From the NCBI GenBank assembly GCA_963697995.1, contig OY969110.1:62001-126000 (forward strand): a stretch of 64,000 bases of DNA, read 5' to 3'. The DNA is from MFD00082-c5 sp963697995 (lineage in GTDB: Bacteria > Chlamydiota > Chlamydiia > Chlamydiales > JAJFMB01). The first letter of the stretch is position 1. Every line of letters starts with the position of its first letter. This document shows, piece after piece, positions 19,319 through 28,579 of this stretch. The notes under the pieces were generated by a model. The model worked only from the letters and a program-made list of their open reading frames with translations. It made no database searches and was not told where the DNA came from. A program made the translations under genes and the position numbers.

Positions 19319-19437
19319 TATTCCACTTTTTCAGAATGAACTACTAGTAACTAGAGTCGACCAAAGAAGGGGATTTGAACCAAGAAAATTCAGTCCCATT
19401 CACTCGAGTAAAAACACCAACTAATTAATTGACTTGT

Positions 19438-19480
19438 AAGACGACAAAACAGGATAGACTGTTTTGTCGTCTTCGGTTTT
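19438..19480. terminator. Bidirectional Rho-independent terminator
   Basis: Perfect 15-bp stem AAGACGACAAAACAG / CTGTTTTGTCGTCTT (19438-19452 and 19459-19473) with a 6-base loop, then CGGTTTT. It lies between a plus-strand gene and tsaB on the minus strand and can serve both. Confidence 0.9.
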
Positions 19481-20075
19481 AATAATGAATCTTAATAGAT
19501 GTTTCCCCTTTTAACAAAAGGGAGCGCCCCTCAAGATAAAGCCCTTTTGGGGAAATGGGCTCTTCAAAAATAGGCAAACCTGGCAACTTATCTTTAATTA
19601 AGTTTTTATGAGGTGTAACAATCACTTCCCCCTCTTTTAAAGAGAACTCCTTTGGTTTTAAAAGACTCGGTTTTCCCTCAAAAATCACTTGATCCCCCTC
19701 TCTTACTCCCCTCTCCATATAAAGCCCCCCCGATCTTGCATCGATCACCGATACAAAAGGACCTGAATTGCTTCTTACAAAACCTCTTAATGAACTGACA
19801 CCTACTAATGGAATCCCACATGCAAATGAAAAGGCTTGAGCAATCGTGACGCCAACACGCAATCCTGTATAAGAGCCTGGGCCTACCCCCACAATCAAAA
19901 GGGAGAAAGAGCTAATTTCAAGGTTAAAACGAGCCAATAAGTCTGATAAAACCGGCATAAGATGGGTCGAGCTTTGTAGTCCCTCCGGCAAAGTGACCAC
20001 TTCAATTGGCGTATCTCCTTGAAAAAGAGCTACTACCCCTTTTTCTGTTGCTGTATCAATAATCAGTGTTTTCAT
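19479..20075 (-). CDS. tsaB: tRNA threonylcarbamoyladenosine biosynthesis protein TsaB
   Basis: Partner of TsaD in making t6A37 in ANN-decoding tRNAs. The product, 198 aa from ATG 20075, starts MKTLIIDTATEKGVVAL, the ASKHA-fold entry strand, and carries VGVGPGSYTGLRVG, the signature of TsaB/YeaZ. The longer open frame to 20174 would add a 33-residue non-homologous leader and overlap lon, so it is not used. It is divergent from lon, as in Chlamydia (CT343-CT344). Confidence 0.9.
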   Translation of the reverse strand: MKTLIIDTATEKGVVALFQGDTPIEVVTLPEGLQSSTHLMPVLSDLLARFNLEISSFSLLIVGVGPGSYTGLRVGVTIAQAFSFACGIPLVGVSSLRGFVRSNSGPFVSVIDARSGGLYMERGVREGDQVIFEGKPSLLKPKEFSLKEGEVIVTPHKNLIKDKLPGLPIFEEPISPKGLYLEGRSLLLKGETSIKIHY

Positions 20076-20124
20076 AATTTTACAAGAACAGTATAGAGTA
20101 AAATAGATCAAAAGTCGAGAACTT

Positions 20125-22567
20125 ATGGAAAAAGAGTCGGAAGAAGAGTTTGAAATTGAGGAGACCCTATTCAAGTCACTAGGGCAAGAGAGAGGTCTTA
20201 CCTCTCACGAGTTCACCCCCCCGGAGGAGCTTTCGATTATTCCTGTCGTGAAACGCCCATTTTTTCCAGGAATGGCGGCGCCAATTGTGATCGAACCTGG
20301 GCCCTACTATGAACTTTTAAAAAAAATAGCTAAATCTGATCACAAATGCCTTGGGTTTACTCCTTACAAAAAAGGAGGAGTTTAATCCTAATACTGTTTC
20401 ATTTAAAGATCTCTATAAAGTTGGAACACTTGCGCGTATTTTGAAAGTCGTTCCCTTAGAACAAGGGGGAGCTCAAGTCATTTTTAATATGGAGAAAAGG
20501 TTTAAAGTGATCGAACCTCTCCATCAAAAAAGACCGCTAAAAGCTCTCGTCAAGTACCACGAAGATTCAGAGGTGATCACAAAAGAATTGAAAGCTTACG
20601 CGCTAAGTATTTTATCGACGATAAAAGAGCTTTTAAAGCTAAATCCCCTCTTTAAAGAAGAGCTCCAAATTTTCCTTGGGCATTCAGACTTTACAGAACC
20701 TGGAAAACTTGCCGATTTTGCAGCCGCCCTGACAACTTCTTCAAGAGATGAACAACAAAATATTCTTTCAACATTCAACATTTCCAACCGAATCGAAAAA
20801 GCTCTTCTTCTCTTAAAAAAAGAGCTTGATTTAGTTGCCCTTCAAACAAATATCACTCAAAAAATTGAATCGACGATCTCTAAAAACCAAAAAGATTTTT
20901 TCCTAAAAGAGCAGCTCAAAACGATAAAACGGGAACTTGGAATCGAAAAGGATGATAAATCCTTAGATAAAGACAAGTTTGAGGCAAGACTACAAGATCG
21001 AAAACCCACTGATCAGGTCCTCGAAGTGATCAATGAGGAGATCGAAAAACTTTCAGTCTTAGATATTCAATCCTCAGAGTACGCAGTTTCCAGGGGGTAC
21101 CTCGACTGGTTGACGATCATCCCTTGGGGAGTTAAAAGTGAGGAGTGTCACGACTTAAAACTTGCTAAAAAGGTTCTCGACACCGACCACTTTGGCCTTA
21201 AAGACATTAAGGAGAGGATCTTAGAGTTTATTAGCGTCGGAAAACTCACCCACGGCGTGAAGGGAAGCATTATTTGTCTTGTAGGCCCCCCTGGAGTTGG
21301 AAAAACGAGTATTGGAAGAAGTATTGCAAGAGCTTTAAACCGCAAGTTTAACCGGTTTTCCGTTGGAGGAATGCGAGATGAGGCTGAAATTAAAGGGCAC
21401 AGACGCACCTATATTGGCGCGATGCCGGGAAAACTGGTTCAAGCTCTAAAACTTACACAAACGATGAACCCCGTGATCATGCTAGACGAAGTCGATAAAA
21501 TGGGTTCGAGTTTTCAGGGAGACCCAGCGTCTGCCCTTTTAGAAGTTTTAGATCCTGAACAAAACAAAGACTTTCTCGATCACTACCTCGATGTGCCCTG
21601 CGATCTGTCTGATGTGCTCTTTATTGTCACAGCAAACGTTTTAGACACTATCCCAGAGCCCCTACTCGACCGAATGGAGATTCTTCGCCTTTCAGGATAT
21701 ATCTTAGAGGAGAAAATTGAAATTGCAGAAAAATACTTAATTCCGAGAAACAGAAAAGCGATGGGACTTAAAGGGCAACACGTCTCTTTTACAAAACAGG
21801 CTCTTATTGCCTTAATCAACGGCTATGCAAGGGAAGCTGGGGTTCGTAACTTAGAGAATCTTATCAAAAAGATTTTCAGAAAAGTGGCTATGGAGATTGT
21901 CGAAGGGACACATAAAACAAAAGAAAAAAGTCACAAAATTACCCTCAAAAATTTAGAACACTATTTGGGTAAACCTATTTTCACCTCAGACAGATTTTAC
22001 GAAGAGACTCCTGTGGGTGTCGCCACAGGACTTGCATGGACAGCACTTGGGGGAGCTATTCTCTTTATAGAAACAGTCAAAGTGCCCGCTGAAAAAACGG
22101 TGATGGTTTTAACTGGACAAGCAGGGGATGTGATGAAAGAGTCTTCCCAAATTGCCTGGAGCTACCTGCACAGCACCATCCATAAATATGCTCCTGAGTA
22201 CACCTTTTTTGAAAAATCGCAAGTTCACATCCATATTCCTGAAGGGGCGACTCCAAAAGATGGTCCCTCAGCTGGGGTGACGATGTGCACAGCTCTTCTC
22301 TCACTTGCCATGAACACGCCTATAAAACAAGATCTTGCGATGACAGGCGAGATCACTTTAACCGGACGGATTCTTCCTGTGGGAGGAATTAAAGAAAAAG
22401 TCGTTGCGGCAAGAAGAGCTAAAATTCAAACACTTATTCTTCCAAAAGACAATAAAAGAGATTTCGATGAACTTCCAACTCACATAAAAGAGGGACTTGT
22501 GATACACTATGTGAGTACTTACGATGAGGTGTTTCCCATTGCCTTTAAAGATAGAAACCCAACCTGA
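20125..22567 (+). CDS. lon: ATP-dependent protease Lon, one frameshift in this sequence
   Basis: Cytosolic AAA+ protease. Two overlapping frames together make one Lon of about 813 aa. The N-terminal part begins MEKESEEEFEIEET and runs to GFTPYKK; the rest resumes as EEFNPNTVSFKDLYKVGTLAR. The switch falls in AAAAAAGGAGGAG near 20367-20380, and removing one A restores the frame. The ATPase has GPPGVGKTS (about 388) and the MLDEVDKMG Walker B. The protease has the catalytic serine in GPSAGVT (about 715) and the lysine in KEKVVAARRA. The expected Chlamydia position (CT344) holds. It is probably functional in the organism, the shift being an extra base in an A-run or genuine slippage. Confidence 0.9.
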
Positions 22568-23057
22568 GACTTTAGAACTCTTCGTTGAAACAAAATTTAT
22601 TTCAAGAGAAGAGCTCTCCTCTTTTGCTGAGGCGATTCGCGCAAAAGGATTAACGATTGCGACTCTAAACGGCTCATTTGACTTAATGCACGCAGGGCAC
22701 CTTCAGATCATCTTTGAAGCTAAACAACAAGCCGATGTTTTGATAGTCGCTTTAAATTCTGATGAATCGATCAAAGCGTACAAATCAAAAGATCGCCCCA
22801 TTGTTCCGTTACATTATCGACTAAAAATGATGGCAGCACTTCAATTTGTCGATTATGTGACCTCATTTGAAGAGACTGATCCTATCCGTTTACTTCAAGA
22901 GATTAAGCCAAATGTTCACGTCAATGGCTCTGAATATGGGATCAACTGCATCGAATCGGAGGCTGTCAAGCAAATGGGAGGAGTTATCCACATTGTGGAT
23001 CTCGTTGCCTCTCTTTCGACCTCTCAACTGATCAAAAAAATTAAGGAATTACCATGA
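22524..23057 (+). CDS. Heptose-1-phosphate adenylyltransferase (HldE/RfaE domain II)-like
   Basis: Nucleotidyltransferase of 177 aa in the cytidylyltransferase-like family, closest in pattern to the C-terminal domain of HldE, which makes ADP-heptose for lipopolysaccharide core. Motifs: LNGSFDLMHAGHL (HxGH), KSKDRPIVPLHYRLKMMAAL, VDYVTSFEETDPIRLL, VHVNGSEYG and the terminal STSQLIKKI. There is no kinase domain, so it would be the stand-alone transferase. The start overlaps lon by 44 bases and may lie later. The stop overlaps the rhomboid start by 4 bases (ATGA). Confidence 0.82.
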   Translation: MRCFPLPLKIETQPETLELFVETKFISREELSSFAEAIRAKGLTIATLNGSFDLMHAGHLQIIFEAKQQADVLIVALNSDESIKAYKSKDRPIVPLHYRLKMMAALQFVDYVTSFEETDPIRLLQEIKPNVHVNGSEYGINCIESEAVKQMGGVIHIVDLVASLSTSQLIKKIKELP

Positions 23058-23797
23058 GAGAACCTCCTCTTGGCCCTCTCACTAAGTTTATCGTAGGTTT
23101 TTGCACCCTTCTTTTTGCCATCTCAGCCATTACTACTCCAACAGATGAAACAGGGCCTGCCCTGTCTACAATAAAAAAAGAGATGCTCTACGACTACCCA
23201 AAAGCGTATGAACTCAATCAGAATATCCCCTACTGGGAAGGGTTTTACAATCAAATCGTTTCCCATTTTAAAGAGGGCACTGCCTTCAAAATTCAAGCTC
23301 CCGTCTTTGAAAAAATTAAACAAGGTGAGGTCTGGCGCCTTTTCACTCCTATTTTTTTACACGGAGATATTTTTCATCTTCTTTTCAATATGGCTTGGGC
23401 CATTGTGATTGGAAGGCAGCTTGAAAGTCGCTTAGGTCTTTTTAAAACATCCCTTTTTATTTTGATCACAGCTTTAGTCTCAAATACGGCCCAATACCTG
23501 ATGAGTGGTCCAAACTTTATTGGTTATTCGGGAGTTCTTTGCGGAATGTTTGCCTTTATCTGGGTAAGGCAAAAAAAAGCTCCTTGGGAGGAGTACGATT
23601 TGGATTCCTCAACCGCCCTTTTTATACTCGTTTTTGTTTCAGGACTCTTTCTTTTTGAAACGTTTGCTACGTTACTAAATATTTACGGAAATATTTATAT
23701 ATCACCAAATATTGCGAACACGGCCCATATCACCGGAGGATTAACGGGAGCTTTTCTTGCAGCTCTTCCCTATTTTTCTAGAAAAGATACCGCTTGA
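23054..23797 (+). CDS. Rhomboid family intramembrane serine protease
   Basis: Polytopic membrane protease of 247 aa that cuts substrates within their transmembrane segments. The first helix is near 10-27 and is followed by a periplasmic or loop region. The rhomboid core starts at RLFTPIFLHGDIFHLLFNMAW. The nucleophile is the serine in GYSGVLCGMFAF, and the general base is the histidine in AHITGGLTGAF. It overlaps the upstream nucleotidyltransferase by 4 bases, so it is in the lon operon. Substrate unknown. Confidence 0.9.
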   Translation: MREPPLGPLTKFIVGFCTLLFAISAITTPTDETGPALSTIKKEMLYDYPKAYELNQNIPYWEGFYNQIVSHFKEGTAFKIQAPVFEKIKQGEVWRLFTPIFLHGDIFHLLFNMAWAIVIGRQLESRLGLFKTSLFILITALVSNTAQYLMSGPNFIGYSGVLCGMFAFIWVRQKKAPWEEYDLDSSTALFILVFVSGLFLFETFATLLNIYGNIYISPNIANTAHITGGLTGAFLAALPYFSRKDTA

Positions 23798-23815
23798 TTC
23801 ACTATAATCTCTCGT

Positions 23816-24730
23816 ATGAGCGTTCGCGATTTAAAAGTTTTAGGCACCTCCTCTCAGCAACCAACTCGGGAAAGAAACCATGGAGCTTACCTTATTCGGT
23901 GGAATGGGGAGGGTTTCCTCTTTGACCCGGGGGAAGGCACTCAAAGACAATTTATTTTTGCAGATGTAGCCCCTCCTACAGTGACTAGAATTTTCGTCTC
24001 CCACTTTCATGGGGATCACTGCTTAGGACTCGGCTCAATGCTCATGCGTCTTAACTTAGACAAAGTGAATCATCCCATTCATTGCTACTACCCTGCTAGC
24101 GGTAAAAAATATTTTGACAGATTGCGGTATGGAACGATTTACCACGAAATGATTGAAGTGATAGAGCATCCGGTTGATAAGGGTGGGCTTGTGCACGATG
24201 ATGGGCATTTTAAGATTGAAGCTGGCTTTTTAGTCCATGGCGTCGACAATTTAGGTTGGCGAATCACTGAAAGCGACACGCGTAAATTCGACAAAAAAAA
24301 ATTAAAAACATGTGGAGTCGAGGGTCCAAACGTGAGACTGCTTCAAGAGAGAGGAGAGCTTCTCATCGATGGAAACCTAGTGGTTTTAGATGATGTGAGT
24401 GTGATCAGAAAGGGAGATATTTTAGCCTATGTGGTCGATACAAGACCTTGTGAAACGGCCGTCAATTTAGCAAAAGGTGCCAAACTTTTCATTTGCGAAA
24501 GCACCTATACGGATGAGCATCAAAAACTTGCCCACAAGCATTTTCATTTAACAGCAAGACAGGCTGCAGAGATGGCAAAAGAGGCGGGGGCTTCTCAGTT
24601 GATTTTAACCCACTTTTCAGCTCGTTACGCGAGTGTGAGAGAGATTGAAAAAGAAGCTAAAGAGATTTTTCCAAATACAATCGTTGCAGAAGATTTAATG
24701 ACGTATTCCTGGCCAAAAAATGAGCAGTAG
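23816..24730 (+). CDS. rnz: Ribonuclease Z
   Basis: tRNA 3'-processing endonuclease of the metallo-beta-lactamase fold, 304 aa. Metal-binding SHFHGDHCLGL is present near residues 62-72. Further ligands are in LVHGVDNLGWRI, YVVDTRPC, ESTYTDEHQKLAHKHFHLTA (the HxxxT exosite-type region) and LTHFSARY. The flexible-arm region lies around 150-200. It is followed by xerC as in Chlamydia (CT346-CT347). Confidence 0.93.
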   Translation: MSVRDLKVLGTSSQQPTRERNHGAYLIRWNGEGFLFDPGEGTQRQFIFADVAPPTVTRIFVSHFHGDHCLGLGSMLMRLNLDKVNHPIHCYYPASGKKYFDRLRYGTIYHEMIEVIEHPVDKGGLVHDDGHFKIEAGFLVHGVDNLGWRITESDTRKFDKKKLKTCGVEGPNVRLLQERGELLIDGNLVVLDDVSVIRKGDILAYVVDTRPCETAVNLAKGAKLFICESTYTDEHQKLAHKHFHLTARQAAEMAKEAGASQLILTHFSARYASVREIEKEAKEIFPNTIVAEDLMTYSWPKNEQ

Positions 24731-24759
24731 TATATATCTTTATGCAAGGAGAATCTTCC

Positions 24760-25755
24760 ATGTTTATAGAGACTGCATACCGTTTTTTAGAGCATTTAAA
24801 AGTTGTCAAAGCTGCATCTGAACACACCGTCAGAAATTACGCTATCGATCTTAATGCTTTAAAGCTATTTATCGAATCGACTGCTTTTAGCGATAAAAAA
24901 CCGGAAGATTTACCAGAAAAAATCAGACACGACGCGAAATACAACGAGCGGTGGAAAGGTAACGACAATTTAATTGTGTTGTCTGAAGTTGATCGAAACA
25001 CTATTCGAAAATTTATTGCCTCGCTAAACGACACAAACGCCCACAAGAGAACCATTGTGAGGCGCTTATCGTCCCTTAAGACCTTTTTTAAATTTGCGCT
25101 TTCCCTGCAACTGATTCGTGAAAACCCGATCGAGGATATAGAGTCGCCAAAACTAGAGAAGAAAATTCCTCTTTCAGTTTCATTCGATCAGATCAAGATT
25201 CTTTTCAACCAACCCGATACGGACACTTACCTTGGATTTCGGGACCGAGTGATTATGGAGCTTTTTTACAGCTCAGGATTACGGGTGAGCGAGCTTGCCG
25301 ATTTGAATCGGGAAGATGTCGACTTAAAAAATTGCACACTTAAAGTTAGGGGTAAAGGAAAAAAGGAGAGGGTTGTTCCTATAACAGAGCATGCGGCAAA
25401 ATGGATACGTGAGTATTTGGAGCACCCTGAAAGACACCTTGATGGAAGCGGACATTTTTCTCAAGTGGACGAAAGGGCTATTTTCTTAAACAAACTTGGA
25501 ACGAGGATCACAACTCGTTCAATCGACAGAAACTTTGATAAGTACTTAAAGGGTTCAGGCCTTGCAGCAGATATCACACCCCACACGATTAGACACACGA
25601 TAGCGACCCATTGGCTAGAAAACGGGATGGACTTAAAAACGATACAAACGATTTTGGGTCACAGCTCTCTTGCAACAACGACGATCTACACCCAGGTCTC
25701 ACCAAAGGTAAAACAAGAGACGTACAACAAAGCGCACCCTCACCAGCTCTCTTGA
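24760..25755 (+). CDS. xerC: Tyrosine recombinase XerC
   Basis: Site-specific recombinase that resolves chromosome dimers at dif. ATG 24760 is preferred over ATG 24742 because AAGGAG lies 8 bases ahead of it; the product is then 331 aa. The N-terminal SAM-like core-binding domain covers about 1-115, and an insertion with many charged residues (about 47-70) lengthens it. The catalytic residues are seen as R in SSGLRVSELADL, HxxR in TPHTIRHTIATHW, H in LGHSSLATT and the nucleophile Y in TTIYTQV. Its 3' end faces the tandem-repeat region. Confidence 0.93.
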   Translation: MFIETAYRFLEHLKVVKAASEHTVRNYAIDLNALKLFIESTAFSDKKPEDLPEKIRHDAKYNERWKGNDNLIVLSEVDRNTIRKFIASLNDTNAHKRTIVRRLSSLKTFFKFALSLQLIRENPIEDIESPKLEKKIPLSVSFDQIKILFNQPDTDTYLGFRDRVIMELFYSSGLRVSELADLNREDVDLKNCTLKVRGKGKKERVVPITEHAAKWIREYLEHPERHLDGSGHFSQVDERAIFLNKLGTRITTRSIDRNFDKYLKGSGLAADITPHTIRHTIATHWLENGMDLKTIQTILGHSSLATTTIYTQVSPKVKQETYNKAHPHQLS

Positions 25756-26759
25756 GGGGATAAACCTTTTAGTTGATGAATTCTCTCTTCTTTAAGATTT
25801 GCCCTCTTTCACAAAACTTGCCCCTGCCCTCTTCTCCTTCCCCTTCCCCAAACTTGCCCTTGCCCATGCCCGTGCCCTCTTCTCCTTCCCCTAAACTTTC
25901 CCATGCCGTTGCCCGTGCCCTGTAAGCGTCAAACGAGACCCTGTATTAAAAACCGCGAAGCGGTTGCCGGAGGGGGTAAAGGGGGAACCGCGCAGGGGTT
26001 CCCCCGCTTAGATGGAATCATTACAATTGATCAAGATGATTCGAGATTATAGTTTGTTCTTCGATGTTTATTACTTAAAGCATCTTTAAAAGGGGGAACC
26101 ACGCAGGGGTTCCCCCGCTTAGATGGAATCATTACAATTGATCAAGATGATTCGAGATTATAGTTTGTTCTTCGATGTTTACAACTTAAAGCATCTTTAA
26201 AGGGGAAACCGCGCAGGGATTTCCCCACTTAGATGAAATCATTACAATTGATCAAGATGATTCGAGATTATAGTTTGTTCTTCGATGTTTACAACTTAAA
26301 GCATCTTTAAAGGGGGAACCGCGCAGGGGTTCCCCCGCTTAGATGGAATCATTACAATTGATCAAGATGATTCGAGATTATAGTTTGTTCTTCGATGTTT
26401 ATTACTTAAAGCATCTTTAAAGGGGGAACCGCGCAGGGGTTCCCCCGCTTAGATGGAATCATTACAATTAATCAAGATGATTCGAGATTATAGTTTGTTC
26501 TTCGATGTTTACAACTTAAAGCATCTTTAAAGGGGGAAACCGCGCAGGGGTTTCCCCACTTAGATGAAATCATTACAATTGATCAAGATGATTCGAGATT
26601 ATAGTTTGTTCTTCGATGTTTACAACTTAAAGCATCTTTAAAGGGGGAACCCCTGCGCGGTTCCCCCTTTACCCCCTCCGGCAACCGCTTCGCGGTTTTA
26701 AATACATGACCTCGTTTGACGCTTACAGGGCATGGGCAAGTTTGGGAGGAGGACAAGGA
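25756..26759. repeat. Six ~110-bp tandem repeats inside ~100-bp inverted arms
   Basis: A gene-free 1 kb region between convergent xerC and an ABC transporter gene. Six tandem units of about 110 bp begin near 25981, 26092, 26202, 26312, 26422 and 26532. Each has a GC-rich hairpin (GGGGGAACC-GCGCA-GGGGTTCCCCC) followed by an A/T-rich part with ATTACAATTGATCAAGATGA and TTCGATGTTT. The array is enclosed by inverted arms: GTAAGCGTCAAACGAG... and CCGCGAAGCGGTTGCCGGAG on the left (25921-25980) recur reversed at 26643-26735. A C/T-rich low-complexity stretch (about 25800-25920) is partly mirrored on the right. The units differ at few positions, so the array is recent or homogenised. Confidence 0.92.
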
Positions 26760-28502
26760 TTAAGGCAAGAAGCCATTGGTTTGCATAGCCCAACGTCTTG
26801 CGTAAATCCCCTTCTTCTTCAATAGCTCCTCGTGAGTTCCCTCCTCTACGATCACCCCATCGTCTAAAACAAGAAGACGATCCATATGACTCAATGTCGA
26901 TAAACGGTGCGCTATCGCAATCACCGTCTTACCCTCCATCAAAATCGATAGCGACTCCTGAATTTTACCCTCCGTCTCCGAATCTAAAGCACTCGTCGCT
27001 TCATCTAAAATCAGTATGGGCGCGCCTTTCAAAAAGGCTCTTGCTATCGCGATCCGCTGTCTCTGGCCACCTGAGAGTTTAACACCACTCTCACCAACTA
27101 ACGTTTGGTAGCTTTGAGGCATCGACTCAATAAACTCATCGCAATACGCAAGTTTCGAGGCTAAAAACACCTCGTCATCTGTCGCCCCCTCTCTTCCATA
27201 CCTAATATTTTCCATAAGCGATCGGTGAAAAAGGTAGGTGTCTTGAGGTATTAATGCGATTTGTGAACGAAGCGACTCTTGTGTTACCGAACGCACATCT
27301 TGACCATCGATCAAAATAGCCCCTTGATCGACGTCAAAATTCCGAAGTAAGAGATTCACAATCGTCGATTTACCACTCCCCGATGTCCCAATTAACCCCA
27401 CTTTCTCGTGAGGCTTAATCTTAAACGACTTATCTTTAAAAAGAGGAGGTTGCTCTAAATGTTGAAACGTGACGTTGTTAAAGAAAATCTCCCCATCAGT
27501 CACTTTTAGAGGCACTGCACCTTTTGAATCGGTGATTTCAAAAGGAATCTTATAAAAGGTAAATGCCTGCTTTGCAATCCCAATCTCTTTAAAATAAATC
27601 ACAAACTGCTCGGCAAGCCACCAGGTAAACATCAACACGTTAATTGCTGTCGTCATCACAAACGTGAAATCTCCCACGGTAATCAAACGGTATGACCACA
27701 TGTAAAGAAGCAAAAACAAAAGACCCGTAAATAAAAAGATGCTTGAAATCCCCTGAAAGGTGTGCATCTTAAACATGTGGTAATGAAGCTTTCGAAAACG
27801 ACCAATCTCCTCCTCTTGATACTCGGTCAAACGCTCATTTTCAAACCGCTTTCCAGAAAAAGCCCTGACTGTCCCCATGTTTTTAAATGTATCCACAATC
27901 TGACCGCTAATCTCTGATTGCGCTTCCGAATGTTCGTTTGAATACTGAATACACTTTTTTGCAAAAGCAAATGTTACCCCAATGTACACGACGATCCACA
28001 AGACTACAAATAACCCAAAATAAACGTTAACAGAAAAAAGAAAGGCCGTTGTGATCACATACATCACTCCAATGGGCAAAAAAGCATAGTCGACACAGTT
28101 AAAAAGCTCCTCAAAAGCCCTCGCCATATCAAGCACTTTGTTCGATAAATTCCCCGCTAATTGATCCTGAAAAAAACGGTAAGAATGATTTTGAAAGGAT
28201 TCAAATAAATCCTTTCTCATTAACGCTTTGATATCGGGAATCATCCAAATACGCAAAAGCTCTTTAATCCTATAGGTCGCTTCAATACAGATTTCTGCCA
28301 AAAGAAATAACACAAGAGGCCAACCAATATGAATAAACAAGGGCAAAGGAGCCCCTTCAAAACTAATAGCGCGATCGATAATTACTTTTAAAAGGTAAGG
28401 GCTTGCAGAACTAACAACCCCCCAAATAATAGACATTAAGACAAGAAAAAACAGGCTTAAACGATGAGGCTTTAAATACTTCCAAAAAAATAGAGCTAAC
28501 AT
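26760..28502 (-). CDS. ABC transporter, fused membrane and ATPase domains (exporter type)
   Basis: Half-transporter of 580 aa resembling the MsbA/multidrug exporter group. About six membrane helices lie in residues 1-310. The nucleotide-binding domain carries Walker A GTSGSGKST, the Q-loop IPQDTYLFHRS, signature LSGGQRQR, Walker B LILDEATSALD and the H-loop IAIAHRLSTL. It would act as a homodimer in the inner membrane. The substrate (lipid, peptide or drug) cannot be read from the sequence. It is a single gene, divergent from the ABC-F gene. Confidence 0.92.
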   Translation of the reverse strand: MLALFFWKYLKPHRLSLFFLVLMSIIWGVVSSASPYLLKVIIDRAISFEGAPLPLFIHIGWPLVLFLLAEICIEATYRIKELLRIWMIPDIKALMRKDLFESFQNHSYRFFQDQLAGNLSNKVLDMARAFEELFNCVDYAFLPIGVMYVITTAFLFSVNVYFGLFVVLWIVVYIGVTFAFAKKCIQYSNEHSEAQSEISGQIVDTFKNMGTVRAFSGKRFENERLTEYQEEEIGRFRKLHYHMFKMHTFQGISSIFLFTGLLFLLLYMWSYRLITVGDFTFVMTTAINVLMFTWWLAEQFVIYFKEIGIAKQAFTFYKIPFEITDSKGAVPLKVTDGEIFFNNVTFQHLEQPPLFKDKSFKIKPHEKVGLIGTSGSGKSTIVNLLLRNFDVDQGAILIDGQDVRSVTQESLRSQIALIPQDTYLFHRSLMENIRYGREGATDDEVFLASKLAYCDEFIESMPQSYQTLVGESGVKLSGGQRQRIAIARAFLKGAPILILDEATSALDSETEGKIQESLSILMEGKTVIAIAHRLSTLSHMDRLLVLDDGVIVEEGTHEELLKKKGIYARRWAMQTNGFLP

Positions 28503-28579
28503 GACTTTTCCAACAGATTTTCCCTTTTCATTATATCTTAGTTTTTGGTAAGATTCTAGAGAATTTTAATGGAAATTAT

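Noticed and set aside
19354..19420. tRNA- or tmRNA-like sequence on the minus strand (GGTTCAAATCCCCTTC, with ACTGAA upstream)
   Set aside because: The stems do not pair and no cloverleaf can be built; at best a decayed remnant.
20367..20380. Programmed -1 ribosomal frameshift at AAAAAAG in lon
   Set aside because: The change needed is +1, not -1; an extra base (or transcript slippage losing one A) fits better.
25981..26642. CRISPR-like array
   Set aside because: The whole ~110-bp unit is repeated, with no variable spacers and no cas genes nearby.
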